Assembly: GCA_028023455.1 (NCBI GenBank) | Contig: JAQFVV010012574.1 | Location: forward strand, 417,501-481,500 | Direction of reading: 5' to 3' | DNA length: 64,000 nucleotides | DNA from: Epiperipatus broadwayi | Lineage: Eukaryota > Onychophora > Udeonychophora > Euonychophora > Peripatidae | Translations under genes and position numbers: made by a program | Shown: one piece after another, positions 11,551 through 22,809 of the stretch | How positions within the stretch are numbered: position 1 is the stretch's first letter | Layout of the letters: every line of letters begins with the position of its first letter | Notes under the pieces: model-generated | Told to the model about the DNA's origin: nothing | What the model saw: only the letters and a program-made list of their open reading frames with translations | Databases searched by the model: none

Positions 11551-11934
11551 CAGACATTAGATCTAAAAATATCAACTCAAGGCCAGCATTTATATAATAG
11601 TTAACTATTAAGTAGAAAATGTGAAAAATGTCAGACATCTATATGTCTTCAAATCCAGATTTCTAACTTAAATAGCTATATGAGACTGAACTAAGTTCAG
11701 ATACACCATATATTAATAGCTTTATATTTAAATCAGTCTGAAAAATACATGAAGTTTATTAATAGATACATATGATTCACACAATCTAATTCTTCAATTG
11801 TGTTTGATTGACTATGGAGTTATTTATGTTACACTTGGTATTTATAGTTTATCTGAATTGCTTCTTCATTTAATATGTATAATAAGTAATTAATAATATT
11901 TTCCTAAAGGTTTGTGATGATGGCATATTAGATG

Positions 11935-12380
11935 TGATAATATGTTGAATTATTTCCATCATCTATCGGCAAATGTTGAATGTTAAAAAAAAATTAAACT
12001 TTTAAAATACAAATAACTTGTTAATAATGACACTCAAATAGATGACCAAGGTTAGAAATCACATAACATTTTGAGTACTATTATTCTCCACTCTTCTTTA
12101 GGTGTTTAAGGCAAACACTCTAATCTACTCAGCTATTTTGTCAATGGCAATAGATAGTAGAAATTTCATATATTTATATATGAGGGTTGATTCAAATTCT
12201 CCTGAAACCTTCAATTTTTTTTAACTACTCAAAACATTGTGGAATTACTAATCTGTGTTGTCTATTTGTGTGTTATTACTAATAAGTTGTTTGTATTTGA
12301 AAAATTTAAATAAACTTTAAAATTTTCTATACATTCAACATTTACTGATAGATGATGCAAATAGTCCAACATATAATCAT
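11935..12380. mobile_element. MITE-like element with long terminal inverted repeats (copy 2, about 445 bp)
   Basis: The left end (tgttgaattatttccatcat and on through caaataacttgttaataatg, to about 12045) mirrors the right end (about 12265-12380) over roughly 110 bp. The right arm read in complement gives tgttggactatttgcatcat and aaacaacttattagtaataa. The core (12060-12180) contains a tRNA-like segment on the minus strand (about 12165-12100, agctgagtagattagagtg), as does copy 3. There is no transposase. The target-site duplication is not resolved because both flanks are AT-rich. Confidence 0.65.
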
Positions 12381-12384
12381 AAGT

Positions 12385-13920
12385 AATTATTAAAATTGTA
12401 CTACTGCCTTCATTAGTAATATGTTCTCTGCAAATTATATTTATGGCATAGATACTTTTAAGACCTAAAATAGAGATTTCTATTAGTTATAGAACTTATT
12501 ATAATACTCACATAGATAAGTATAGAAGGAAGATTTTTAAAATTACATTGTAATAAAAGTAAAAAAATAAACAATCATAAAAAACTGTGCTTATAATCAA
12601 AATTTTCATCAATAGTGTTTCTCTTAGGGAGAAGTCATTTATATTAATAATTCATTAAATAATATGTCTGCATTAGATGTAGAGTTGATGCTTTATTAAC
12701 AGAGGAATATCCATTTACCATTTCTAAACAAAATAGAGACATTAAAAATGAATTAGAGCATGAAATATATAACTATAAATTTTAAATCAAATTTTATTAA
12801 TGAATTTATATATAAAAATATTAATGACAGGATTGGACAAAATATGTAAAATCAACAAAAATTCGTTATTTCCTTTCTTTTTTTCTACCAAAAAAAAATT
12901 GCAGTTCTAAACTTTGATTACCTGCCAAAGGTCACTCAATGTCAGTACTGTGATAGATAAGCAAAGATATACAAAAAGAAATGAGTTGCTTAAGCATAAT
13001 ACACGTTAATAGTTTATGAACTTAAACATTCAGGTATAAACAGGTTACATAATAATGATTTAATTTATTTATGGCCAGTTTAATATATCAAATTGAGAAT
13101 TGATCCAAACTACTCTAGTTTTTTAGTCAATCACTCTTACTCAGGACTAAATGCTCAAGAGACAATAAAAGTTATGTCAAACTTGATAACTTTAAAGAGT
13201 GAAGGGAGTATTATTATTTAAAATTAATATTTATAGAGTAAACGGGCATTTAAAAGCAGCAATAAATTAAAAAATAAAAAATCCAACAAATCAATAATTT
13301 ATATACAGTATATATATATGTGTGTTTCAAAATAAGAAATGATTTATATAAATACATATTTTAAATCTTCATTTATTTATTTTAATAAGACAGTATATAA
13401 AGTTTAAATTTTGCAATGATTTTTAAAAAAATTTTTTTATAATATATAGCATAGTTTTCAGCTTCACCATTTGACTAAAAATGAACGAATTCAATTATGT
13501 AAAATAACATTTGAAGTACATTATATTTTTTATTATATCATGCTTTGATAACTTCGTACAACTATTAATTATTTAAAACACTTTTATCTAATAATCCCCT
13601 TCTTTCCTTTTCTGGAAATATTAATAAAATAATTTATATTAAATATTTTTATAATTTACTTCTATACAAAAACAAAAATATAACTATTAAATAAAAATTA
13701 ATTAAAACACTTTAGAAATAAATTTTCATAAAAAAAAGATAAATTAATCGTGTTAATGACTAATAAAAATCAATGGATGAATAGATGTAAGAACACACCA
13801 AAGGTGTTGGCTGCTAGGGGAAAATACTAAATTATTTCTCTCTAAAAGTCAGCAGAAAAATCCAAGCATTAAAAAAAGTTTAAAAAATTTCCTCCAACTT
13901 AAAATTATAGCTCTTCAATA
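12385..13920. other. No gene recognised
   Basis: AT-rich sequence with short repeats only. It includes a small (TA)n-TG tract at about 13306-13324. No open frame above 60 codons is present. Confidence 0.5.
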
Positions 13921-13923
13921 TAT

Positions 13924-15080
13924 ATATACATTTTTACTGCAGTTGGTGATTGACCTTTATGCAGGGATCATCATCAATTTGTACTCATAATTCTGATTTA
14001 CAATCAATTATTCACCATTGCAATTTTTAAAAAAACATTCAAAACTTTTTTAAAAAAAACATCCACCATTTTTTCAAAATGGCAGTCAAAAATACAGTAA
14101 TTTTTGTAAGATTAATGATATCTAAGACAGTGACTTCACTAAAACTATGCTTTCTAAAAATAAAATGGTGTCATCATGCCAAATATATAGAGTAGAGTTT
14201 ATTCATTATACAATATACAATATTATTTTAATTGTAAAATTAAAATATGATTAATGCACTTTATTTAATTTGCATCCAGTGATTTCACAAAATATTTAGT
14301 GCATTTATTTATGACATATCCAAAATAAAGAAGATTTTCATTTTTAAAGACTATAAAATAATAAAAAACTGTCCAATTTATTCAGCACAATAAATAATAT
14401 ACTCTGATTATGTATAATAACAAAATGTATTAATATTTAATTGTAAAATGTGCATTTGATCAATTTTATTAATTAAATTTTTTATAAACTTTACTTGGTC
14501 TGTAGAAAAAATATAATGTAATAGTCATCATAATTGTAAATTATTGTGAGGAGGAAATGATTTCATGCACTGTGCAGCTAATAATAAACTTTATGTGATC
14601 AAAGATTACTAAATGTAAATTTAAAATACCATTTTTTTTTTCAATTTTAAACAATATTTTTGTAATTTTTTTTTGCATTATTCAAGATAATAGCTGGTTT
14701 TATTGTAAACATAAATAAGCAAAAGAAAAAAAGATTTAATCATTTACATACCTTATTAAAACTGTAGCAATCAAGTGTACATAACTTTTTATTTATATTT
14801 TATTTAGTTTCACTGCATTTATGTAAAATAAAAAGAAATATGTGATTTTTTTAAAAAAATAACAGTTCTGCAAAAATATTCAGTTTTATTATTTAGAAAT
14901 TACAAAAATAAAAATGTAATAATCATAAATTACATGAAAAAGAAATTGTAAAGTGTATATTGTGTAAAGTTTTTTTTTTTTTTTTTACTATTTAATTTTA
15001 AAATGTGTGTTGTAATTAACTTTTTTTTTTCATACTTTATTTTAATTTAATGAATCATGATTTAGGAAATATTATGTAAA
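13924..15080. repeat. Dispersed non-coding repeat, copy 2 (partner of 1-1130)
   Basis: It is collinear with the first 1.13 kb of the window in the same orientation. Landmarks: tgattgacctttatgcag near 13949 (versus tgatggacctctatgtaa near 28), tgatttacaatcaattatt near 13990, aaaataaaatggtg at 14157, and tcatgatttaggaaatat near 15055. Both copies lack coding potential. Copy 2 has additional poly-T tracts (14970-14986 and 15021-15030). Confidence 0.65.
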
Positions 15081-15534
15081 AAACAAAATGGCAATCAGCA
15101 AAGAAAAAATTATATATATTTTTTCTTTTAAATTATAGCAACAGAAGTGTTTTTAAATAGTATATTTACTCAGAAGTTAGTATTTTTTTAAAATAATATG
15201 CTTTTTCTATTTCAACTTTATTTTTTAATCTATTTTTTTTTTATATTTTGAATACAAAGTAACAAATTTTTCTTTTTTTCTTTTAGAATTTATTATAATT
15301 GCTTGGTTTTTATGTGAAATATTATTTTACAATGCAGTTGGGGAAGGGGGAGCAAATTGTCATCACTAACTCACATAAAGATGTATTGCAAATTAAATAT
15401 TTACAGATCTATGCTTATATGTTTATATGCATTTACATAAAATCAGAATAAAGATGTCAAAAGTAATTAATACATTTGATAGTTTGTGAACTTAAAAATA
15501 AATAACTTTTACAAATGTTCATCCAAATAAATAT

Positions 15535-15800
15535 TTTTGTAAAAATGATTCTTGTTATTATTATTATTATTATTTAAAAGAGAAGTTATTTCACAAAAAA
15601 ATTTGTAAAAATCTGGACCATCTGATGATTGCTGGTTTAGCATGAAATACGTATATATGTGATTATTTATCTTTTCAACATGTGTGTGATCAGGTGGGTC
15701 AGCAATATGAGATGGCACTGGGAGTGGTGGAGCATGTGAAAGTCTGAGTTTGAACCCCACATATATTACATATATAAATGCAGGTTTAAGCCTATACAAT
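15535..15800 (+). mobile_element. Hammerhead family A repeat, copy 2
   Basis: In ribozyme-sense orientation on the plus strand: hammerhead (15604-15672), a block like cttttcaacatgtgtgtgatc, then ggcactgggagtgg and agtctgagtttgaaccccac (about 15734-15761), followed by a (TA)-rich tail. The last block resembles an RNA polymerase III B box (GGTTCGAANCC type), and a loose A-box-like segment lies about 35 bp upstream. This could mean a tRNA-like promoter embedded in the element. The body seen in copies 1 and 3 is absent upstream; a (TTA)n tract lies there instead (about 15548-15575). Confidence 0.65.
15604..15672 (+). ncRNA. Type I hammerhead ribozyme, family A (stem I weakened)
   Basis: CUGAUGA is at 15622-15628; stem II UGCU-GGUUU-AGCA is at 15630-15642 and pairs perfectly over four bases; GAAA is at 15644-15647. 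Then comes palindromic AUACGUAU for stem III and the AUA cleavage triplet ending at 15655. The proximal stem I pair is ACCAU / UAUGU, which no longer pairs well. The outer stem I helix (AAAAAUC with GAUUAUU) pairs at six of seven positions across a three-base UGG bulge. The catalytic core is intact but the weak stem I makes activity doubtful. Confidence 0.62.
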
Positions 15801-15804
15801 GTAT

Positions 15805-17580
15805 TAAAAAGCTCTTAAATAAATCAAACTTGCCACAACTCAAAAGATATAGTTTCACGATCTAAGACTCATTAAAATCAGAATCCTCTTTTCTAGAGAA
15901 TCAACTGTCATTTCTTCAAGCAGATGAAGAATCATGCGATTAAAAAATTAATTTTTTATGTTGTTACAAAAAGCTTTTTTTTCCATTTATATACATACAA
16001 TCTTATTCAAAGATTATTGAAGTCTCATCAACAAATTTAAAATCATCCATGATTACTATACTGATATGCTTCATAAATAAAATTTAACACCTACTACCTA
16101 TATAAATATAATTAAAAAGAAACTTGGGAATTGTAATTAATCACTTTCATACCTGTTGATAAAGTCATTAGTGAATCTATCTCTTATTTGCAATCTGTAC
16201 TGAATTTTTAAATATTTTGTTAATATTCAAGGTATCTAAAAATTAATATGCTATATAAATAAATAAAATTAACTAAATGGTAGTAAGTTAAAATATTTTT
16301 TATAACTTGCATAAATTTAAAAAAATTAATTGCAAAAAATAGTAAATATTGATATTTGGGTCAAGCTACTAAAATGTTTTTGTAGTTTATATAGTTAAAT
16401 ATCAGAATTCTATGTGATTAGTCATTGAATAAAATGTTGTTCTAAATAAAATATATTGACTCTTGCTGAAAGCTGACACAATCTGTGAAACTGTTATTGT
16501 CAGAGTAAAACTATTATCCTGGATTTTTCTATATATTTAAAGTTTTTAAACTATTTATTTATATTTCAAACTCTTTGACTACTTTCTGTTTTAGGCATCA
16601 TATTACTTTATTTTAAATTTCATTTTATTATCACAACTATTATATAGTTTTAAAAAATGATTTTTCAAGAGATCAAGGGATGTTTGAATATCAAACTGAT
16701 ATGTTATAAATAGCAGCTCCATTCAACTAATCAAATTGAGACATACACATTATTTTTCTCAATTGACAATTAATTAGTGAATCTTTACCCCTGAGTGAAT
16801 CACTTTTATATCTGTCCTAAACTGTACAGTATAACTAAACCAATTAAAATATAGCTAAATATAATTTATACTAAATTCAATAATTTACTGACAACTTTTT
16901 ATCTAAACTAATGAGAAATATTCCATTTGTGTAAAGTTTGAATAAAAATAAATGCACCCCCCCCTCCCATTAAAAAGATTTTTGATTTTCTGACTGATAG
17001 CAAAGTCATTGTAGTTTGTTTAGAAAAAAAATTGAATTATTTTATATTATATTACAGTTAATCTTTCAATATTCATTGACTCACCATCTATAGTTTTAGT
17101 AATCCACAGTTTGCAAAAATATTAAGTAAAAAAATAAAAAATAAATGTGTAATTTAAATTCATAAATTTCACATGTCAATCCTGCATACATGATCATTAT
17201 CATGCTCATCTGCTGCATTAGTAGTATCATGAACTATTTCATTGGCAGCCATTTTTTCACCTGATCACTCAGTAGATATACTCAGCCAATTGTACGACTG
17301 CTTTATCCTTCTTTCTTTCTTATTATTTACATCATCATAACTACATTATTCTATTTTTTATTTTTGATATTTTAATCTGTACAGTGGTTTAATTAAATTT
17401 GTGTGTGTGTGCATAAAGTTAAGCACTACATTGCAATAATTAGGAACTAATCAAATCTTTTTACAGCATTCTTAAAACTATACTCCACATTCTCAAAACT
17501 AACAAATCAGCAAGTGTTTGACTTTTTATATGTATTTCTTAATAATATTCTCTTATTTTTCTCTTTCACTTTCTTTGCAT
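15805..17580. other. No gene recognised
   Basis: AT-rich sequence with a C run at about 16957-16967. No protein, RNA or repeat family was identified. Confidence 0.5.
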
Positions 17581-17587
17581 ATCTTCA

Positions 17588-17836
17588 TATATATATATTG
17601 CTTATAATACTTCTTTCATATACACTTCAATGCAAACAATTTTTTTTAAAAAAAACTTCTTCATTTTCCTTACAGTTTCGACTGTCCAGCAGTCTTCATC
17701 AGAGCTTTATCAGGTAAAGCTCTGATGAAGACTGCTGGACAGTTGAAACTGTAAGGAAAATAAAAAAGTTTTTTAAGAAAAATTGTTTGCATTGAAGTGT
17801 ATAATGAAAGAAGTATCACAAGCAATATATATATAT
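17588..17836. repeat. Near-perfect palindrome (2 x about 122 bp) carrying a hammerhead-like hairpin in each arm
   Basis: The arms 17588-17709 and 17715-17836 are complementary almost throughout and meet at a 5-nt loop, tcagg, inside agagcttta/taaagctct. In each arm, read outward from the centre, comes CTGATGA, then AGACTG-CTGGA-CAGTC (the right arm has CAGTT), then GAAAC, then tgtaaggaaaa. This resembles a hammerhead core, but there is an extra A between CTGATGA and the helix, and I cannot place a stem I or a cleavage triplet. Hairpins of the form TGATGAAG-helix-GAAAC recur in animal retroelement ends. A relative occurs at 42341-42375. The inverted arrangement suggests head-to-head insertion of two copies. 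Confidence 0.75.
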
Positions 17837-18500
17837 GGATATTTCTCAATAAAAAAATAAAGTCTTCCATTTGAATGTTCTAATGTGAAAAGCATCTGTC
17901 CTCAATTAACCATGACATTTTAGGAATTTACATCAAAAAAGATTTAACACCAAAAATAGGTACATTTGATTATGAATGAATTTAAACATTGAAACCAATT
18001 AGTACACAATCTCAGCATTTATAAGAAAATTTGAAGTATTATTTCTATGAGAAGATTATTGTGTTTAAAACCCAAACTCATATATGAAATGAAGGTTGTT
18101 TATGAAATATATACATGCAAATGTAATGAAAAAAGTTGGTGCAATATTTTTTTATTACTTCAATACAACTTATGAAAGTTTGAAAAGATTTGATTGGTTA
18201 TATTTATTACAATCTCCACATGATGACTTAATTAATAAATAAATTATCAGATCATATATACATTGAAATATTTAATACCTTTATTTTATTTCTTTTCAAT
18301 TGCTGATTTCAACTATTTAACTTATTTATTTATTGATAAAATCATTGTCTTGCTTTGTTTAGTGCGACTTTAGAGTAGCAAAATCTGAAGCTCAAGATCT
18401 ATGGATTGCAGCCCAATTTGTCATATCCAGAGTTCAAATTTTTATGAACTCCTAAGTAATATAGCATTTAATTATTTATATAAAGTTATTTATAATTATC

Positions 18501-18663
18501 TGCACTTAAGCGCTATCCTAAGAAAAGCTATTAATGAATGGGTATTACTAATGCTTAGCACTTTCAATTTGACGTATGAGGACATACATCACCCCTCAAA
18601 AGCACTAAACTTCAGTAAATATGCATTCATTAATAGATTTTCTTAGGATAGTGCTTCAGTACA
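18501..18663. repeat. Foldback: 40-bp inverted repeat with an 83-bp loop
   Basis: The arms 18501-18540 and 18624-18663 match at about 36 of 40 positions; the central 17 bp, ctatcctaagaaaagct versus its complement with one change, are the best conserved. The chance frame 18401-18646 runs through it and is not treated as a gene. A tRNA-like segment (cagcccaatttg, gagttcaaat) lies just upstream at about 18390-18440 and resembles 29110-29180, hinting at a degraded SINE. Confidence 0.65.
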
Positions 18664-18664
18664 C

Positions 18665-20466
18665 AGCAACATAAGAAAAGTTTGTTAAATTTTAAATTAA
18701 AATTATTTATTTCATATTCATGACTACAAACAAAATGTCATCAAGATATATTTGGTAAATTTTAATACTTATAATATTATCAGCCTAGAAAATATTGTTC
18801 TCCTATGAAGATAAACAAAGTTTCAAATTTTCTTAAATACAGAAGAATTCATGAATTAACTTGACATTTTACAGCATTTATACTTAAAAAAAAAGTCACA
18901 TTATTGTCTTCAATAAACTTTAAAAAATAAGTAATAAATTTTGCAGCTAATTTGTTTACTTATTAAGGAATAAATTTTAACAGCATCATATAACTCAGTA
19001 AATTACAATGAAGTAACAATATAATTTCATCAATTACTAAAAAAGTCAAAAGTTGAAGCAATAGTATTTTTACCATATCGTAAAATATCTTGCAAGAGCT
19101 TATCAATGTATTTAGATGTATGGTATATAAATGAGTCACCAAAATCCATCATAATTCAAAGGATTTCTATTTGTGTTTGGTTATACATTTGGGAACATAT
19201 GATGATACAAAGAATTTGAAAGATATATATTATATAGTCTTGTTCTTAGCTTTTTTTAATATGTCATTAACAAATTTTATTCTTTGATCATCCACAATGT
19301 ATTTTTCAGTTAAAAAGAAACCAAGCTTATCAATTTTCTTAATATACTGACTTTGAAATTAAGCACATTTTCACATTTTTATCTCATATCATTTTATCAA
19401 TTTTAAGTTTTTATTTACATATATATATATTTATAATGTGAAATATTATATATAGAAAGAAAAGAAAGATTAATGTATTGATATTTAAAAATAGTGATTA
19501 TCCACAACACATTACAGCTTCAAGTAACAATTCATTCAATAACTATTCTTAATGCACTAATATTTTACGGGTTTTTTTTTTTTGGGGGGGGGGGCTTAAT
19601 TGAATATTTGTATAAAATACAATTAATTAATTGGAATGGAATGGAAAGTTGATATCAAGCAGATAATTGTAATTAATTAATTTTTAAAAAAAATATTAAT
19701 AGTAAAAACACAAACGTAATTTAAGATGATTATTGCGATAGAAACCTATTTATATCTGTACAATTTTAACATAATCAGTAGAATCTAGGATTACTTCTTA
19801 AGAATAACTATGATACTGATTTGGTAGAAAGAGCAATTACAAAATATGTTACTATGCACATGTTTAATCACTACTTGTATCGTTTTATTTTAAAATTTTC
19901 CGAAAAATAATGTCACTATACAAAACAATAAAATTGAAACATCCTGAGGGGAGAAAATGTTATATTGTGAATTATTTGTATATAGATATATAATATTTAA
20001 TTATTTTTTTAAAATTAAATTTACTATTTAAAAAAAAACCAATTAATTTTGAGCATTTATTACATTAATTGCAAACTTACTACCTCATATGAAATTCACC
20101 TTTTTTTTTTTTTCAAAAGCAGAAAAAGATGTTTTAAAATGAGATAAATGAAAACTTTTTAAGTTTTTAAAAATAAATTTTACTATTTCTTTTTTGCTTT
20201 TTTATAAATTAAGCAAAATATTTCTATTAAAAAAAGAAGCTACTTTTTCAAAACAAATTTAAAAAAAAATGAAATGAAATTTTGACAATTTGTCAAAAGA
20301 ATGTCGATAATTTCTTCTTAATTTTCTTCTTTCAATATATCTAAATGTTAAAAACAATGCATTTATTTCTTTTTAAAAAAAACTACTTCTAACATATCTA
20401 GCTCCTATAAAAAAAAAAATCAATGATATATGTATTCTTATTTATATATATATAAATTCATCTTAC
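18665..20466 (-). other. Intron 3' of the NR5A exon (part), no gene recognised
   Basis: Downstream of the exon donor on the minus strand. AT-rich, with a T/G run near 19570-19594 and several poly-A and poly-T tracts. I searched for the next NR5A exon, which should encode the continuation of helix 3 and helices 4-5 starting VDDQMKLLQ-like, and did not find it here or further left in the window. The intron may therefore extend beyond the window. Confidence 0.5.
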
Positions 20467-21050
20467 CTTTAATTCTTTGAAGAAAATGGTATTCCTTGCC
20501 CAGTCAACTTGTGCAAATAAGCTCTGGTCAATAACTTTACACATTAATTCAAATAAATCAACTTCACATTGATTGTATGTTTGACTCTGTAAGAGTGTGA
20601 ACAAATTGCCTTGCCACTGTTTGTCATCTATACTTGAATTCTGCAAGTCCCTAATGATTGGTGATATTTGAGGTAATGAAGTATTCTCAAAACAGGTTAC
20701 TTTTGGAGACACGGATGCCTGATATGAAATCCATGGTTTTGAGTCAACATTAACAGGTTGCAAAGAACCAAGATGATCATTTATTGGAGGACTTGGCATG
20801 GTGGAGAGAGACTCTGGAGAGTTTGTAGAACTTAACTGGGGAATCTGAATCATTTGTACACCGGGTTCTGTTTTAATATCCACAAATGGTTGGGGATTTG
20901 AATAGGAAGAGGGTGAATGGACCTGAAGCTGACAAGCAGGTCGATTATAAGATTTGGTATTTCTGAGCATTTGTAGTTTGCGGGCACGATCTCGTTTATA
21001 CATAGGTCCAAATTTATTACGACCCCCTCTCATACGATCTGCTCTCACAG
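20467..21050 (-). CDS. Internal exon of an NR5A (FTZ-F1 / SF-1 / LRH-1) nuclear receptor
   Basis: NR5A receptors are monomeric DNA-binding transcription factors acting in development, moulting or steroidogenesis. This 584-nt exon has acceptor AG at 21052-21051 after a T-rich tract, and donor GTAAGA at 20466-20461. It enters in phase 1 (the first two bases complete a GCT codon) and leaves in phase 0, giving 194 full codons. In order: VRADRM, then the family-defining FTZ-F1 box RGGRNKFGPMYKRDRA that extends DNA contact beyond the zinc fingers; a Ser/Pro-rich hinge containing VDIKTEP, a PsiKxE SUMO consensus as also found in NR5A hinges; then the start of the ligand-binding domain, DDKQWQGNLFTLLQSQTYNQ, VDLFELMCKVIDQSLF and VDWARNTIFFKELK (helix 3). 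The ligand-binding part closely resembles arthropod FTZ-F1. The zinc-finger exon should lie at higher coordinates and the rest of the ligand-binding domain at lower ones; neither was found. Confidence 0.93.
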
Positions 21051-21765
21051 CTAAAATTAAATAAATATTAACAATAAAAAAAATTTTAAATGATATGAAC
21101 ATATATATAAAACAAATATTTAATGTAAATTTCTTTAATAATTCAAAAATAGAAAACATTTATTTCTATTTATATTCTTATGTCTATAAATATGTATATA
21201 TCTGTAAAACCAGTCAACACTTAGACAATCCCAATATCAATCAATAATCTCAAGCTATTGTCAAGGCATTAGATATATAAATGTATAGTATATACACACA
21301 CCTTCATAAAACATTTCATTCAAGATTATTATAAAATCATAAACGTTAAAGTTAAATAATATCAAAAGTAAATATATTAGTTTGAAAATATAAAATTAGT
21401 ATTATTAGACTATTCACACGCACACACCCAATGAGGCACTCTCATTGATTATAACTATCATGATGACAAACTCAGATTTAAATTTGTAAAGTTTAACATT
21501 TGCAAGATAAAAACTTAGCAATGTATATAAATGAATATTTATGTGTTTTCTGTCATATAAAATAAAATAACTAAATGTTACATCTAAAACATTTATTGAC
21601 AATCCTACATGATATGAAAAATGGACATTAAGTGTTTTAAATGCATAATCTTTATATAATTATTATAATGCAAGTAATAAAAACAAATAATGAAATGATA
21701 GAAATGTTTACAAAATAAAAAGAAAAATAATATTAGAAAAGTATAAAGAAATTTATAGAGAATAC
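21051..21765 (-). other. Intron 5' of the NR5A exon (part), no gene recognised
   Basis: AT-rich intronic DNA upstream of the exon on the minus strand. Open frames at 21414-21602 and 21605-21808 are low-complexity and not supported. The preceding exon should end with the second zinc finger and a codon beginning with G; I did not see it. Confidence 0.5.
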
Positions 21766-21769
21766 AAGC

Positions 21770-22260
21770 AAGAGATTTACAATCCTTCAATTCTGCAACT
21801 GTAGTCATAGATTTGACATTCAGTGGGTTTGCTCACTTTTACATAGATCAATGGCTATTAGAATCCACTTATAAAATAGATGAGCACAAAGACCATGGGT
21901 TGTTCTGAAACAGTTTATGAAACTCCAGTTAGATGTAGGAAGATCAAATCCAGTTGAATATGTTGTTGGATTTTGGGAAAAAAAAACATTTGTTTCAAAT
22001 CTCTTAAGAATTCCACTTTTACATCCACTGTAATTTCTTGTTTAAACATCCAAAAAGAGGATTTTGATTTGAATCAAGTCATAGATGATGAAATTATATC
22101 TTGAATTATTGGTAAGAAATCTAATCTGCTTAACAGTCTTTTACATATTTCCCCTGAAATGGTAGAAGAATGTGTAAAAGTAAAGAAAGTCACTGTAAAG
22201 AAGTAAATTTGAATGTGCCAGTTATATTTTTAATAATAATATGTAACTGAGTCACCAGAA
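21770..22260 (+). repeat. Dispersed repeat of unknown class, copy 1
   Basis: It aligns with 33680-34640 in the same orientation, where a MITE interrupts the second copy. Matching blocks include tagatgagcacaaagac (versus cagatgagcacaaggac), agttagatgtaggaagatca (versus a decayed counterpart), tcttgaattattggtaag and aacctgctt/aatctgctt. There is no recognisable protein; a short frame in the partner copy (34456-34665) is not conserved here. Confidence 0.55.
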
Positions 22261-22387
22261 ATTTACTTGAATTTTTTTTCTCTAAACAGTGGTAAAGTAA
22301 TCACCAATAAAATGTGCTAGCGCTAAGAAAGCTATCAGTAAAGTTGATGCACCACAACCTCAATTAATGTTAGACAGCTTTTCAAGA

Positions 22388-22803
22388 AGAATCCATAGAA
22401 ATAGGGGTCTTTGCAATCATTTGACTGTCAATTTTTCTCATCTATACTCTCTGTTTGCTCCGATGTGCCATTATCCTTGACCAGAGAGTACTTTCAGTAA
22501 ATCAAGAGCTCTTGGACTTAATTTGCACTTTCAAAACCCGAAACCCCAAACTAGCTCCATCTCCACTCCTCACAGACACTTAGGCAATCCTCCAACTCCC
22601 ATCCTCTCAGCCTCTGCCATAGGACTCAATCACAAAGACATGCTCTTCTAGCCAGCCTGAACTACACACCAATTCCTCTCTCCACTTCCCATTCCCTTTT
22701 ACATGTATCCACCCCTCTTACCATTTTGTTCCTGAAATTTCATTTGTTTCACTGTATTTGTTTTTTTCTTGATGAATAAACATCTCATCACTGAGAAAAA
22801 AAG
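22388..22803 (+). mobile_element. 5'-truncated LINE tail, same family as 53722-55001
   Basis: From aatccatagaaataggggtc onward it matches the complement of 54133-53722 over about 400 bp with high identity, including a 3' tail ending atctcatcactgag followed by A7. Only the last part of the ORF and the 3' untranslated region are present, so this is a classic 5'-truncated insertion. No convincing target-site duplication was seen. It is clearly more GC-rich than its surroundings. Confidence 0.85.
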
Positions 22804-22809
22804 AATGTT

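Larger units (their letters stand above)
10698..11728 (-). mobile_element. Tandem array of hammerhead family B units (retrozyme-like)
   Basis: Three head-to-tail units begin at about 10698, 11064 and 11394, each opening with a block like aaatcaagtcatacatcatg (weaker in unit 1) and containing tagctcttaacaagctttt, a hammerhead segment, ttcagacattaaatctaaaaa, and gaactaagttcagatacacc. Units are about 366, 330 and 335 bp, and the third lacks its last roughly 45 bp. Predicted cleavage positions on the minus strand (10808/10809, 11166/11167, 11503/11504) are 358 and 337 nt apart, so a minus-strand transcript would carry monomer-length segments bounded by ribozymes. There is no protein frame. This is the organisation described for retrozymes, whose monomers are excised by hammerheads and circularised. 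Only unit 1 keeps a full catalytic core. A further copy pair lies at 49073-49330. Confidence 0.75.

Noticed and set aside
18401-18646. 81-codon plus-strand frame
   Set aside because: It runs through an inverted repeat and a tRNA-like scrap; no domain or splice context.
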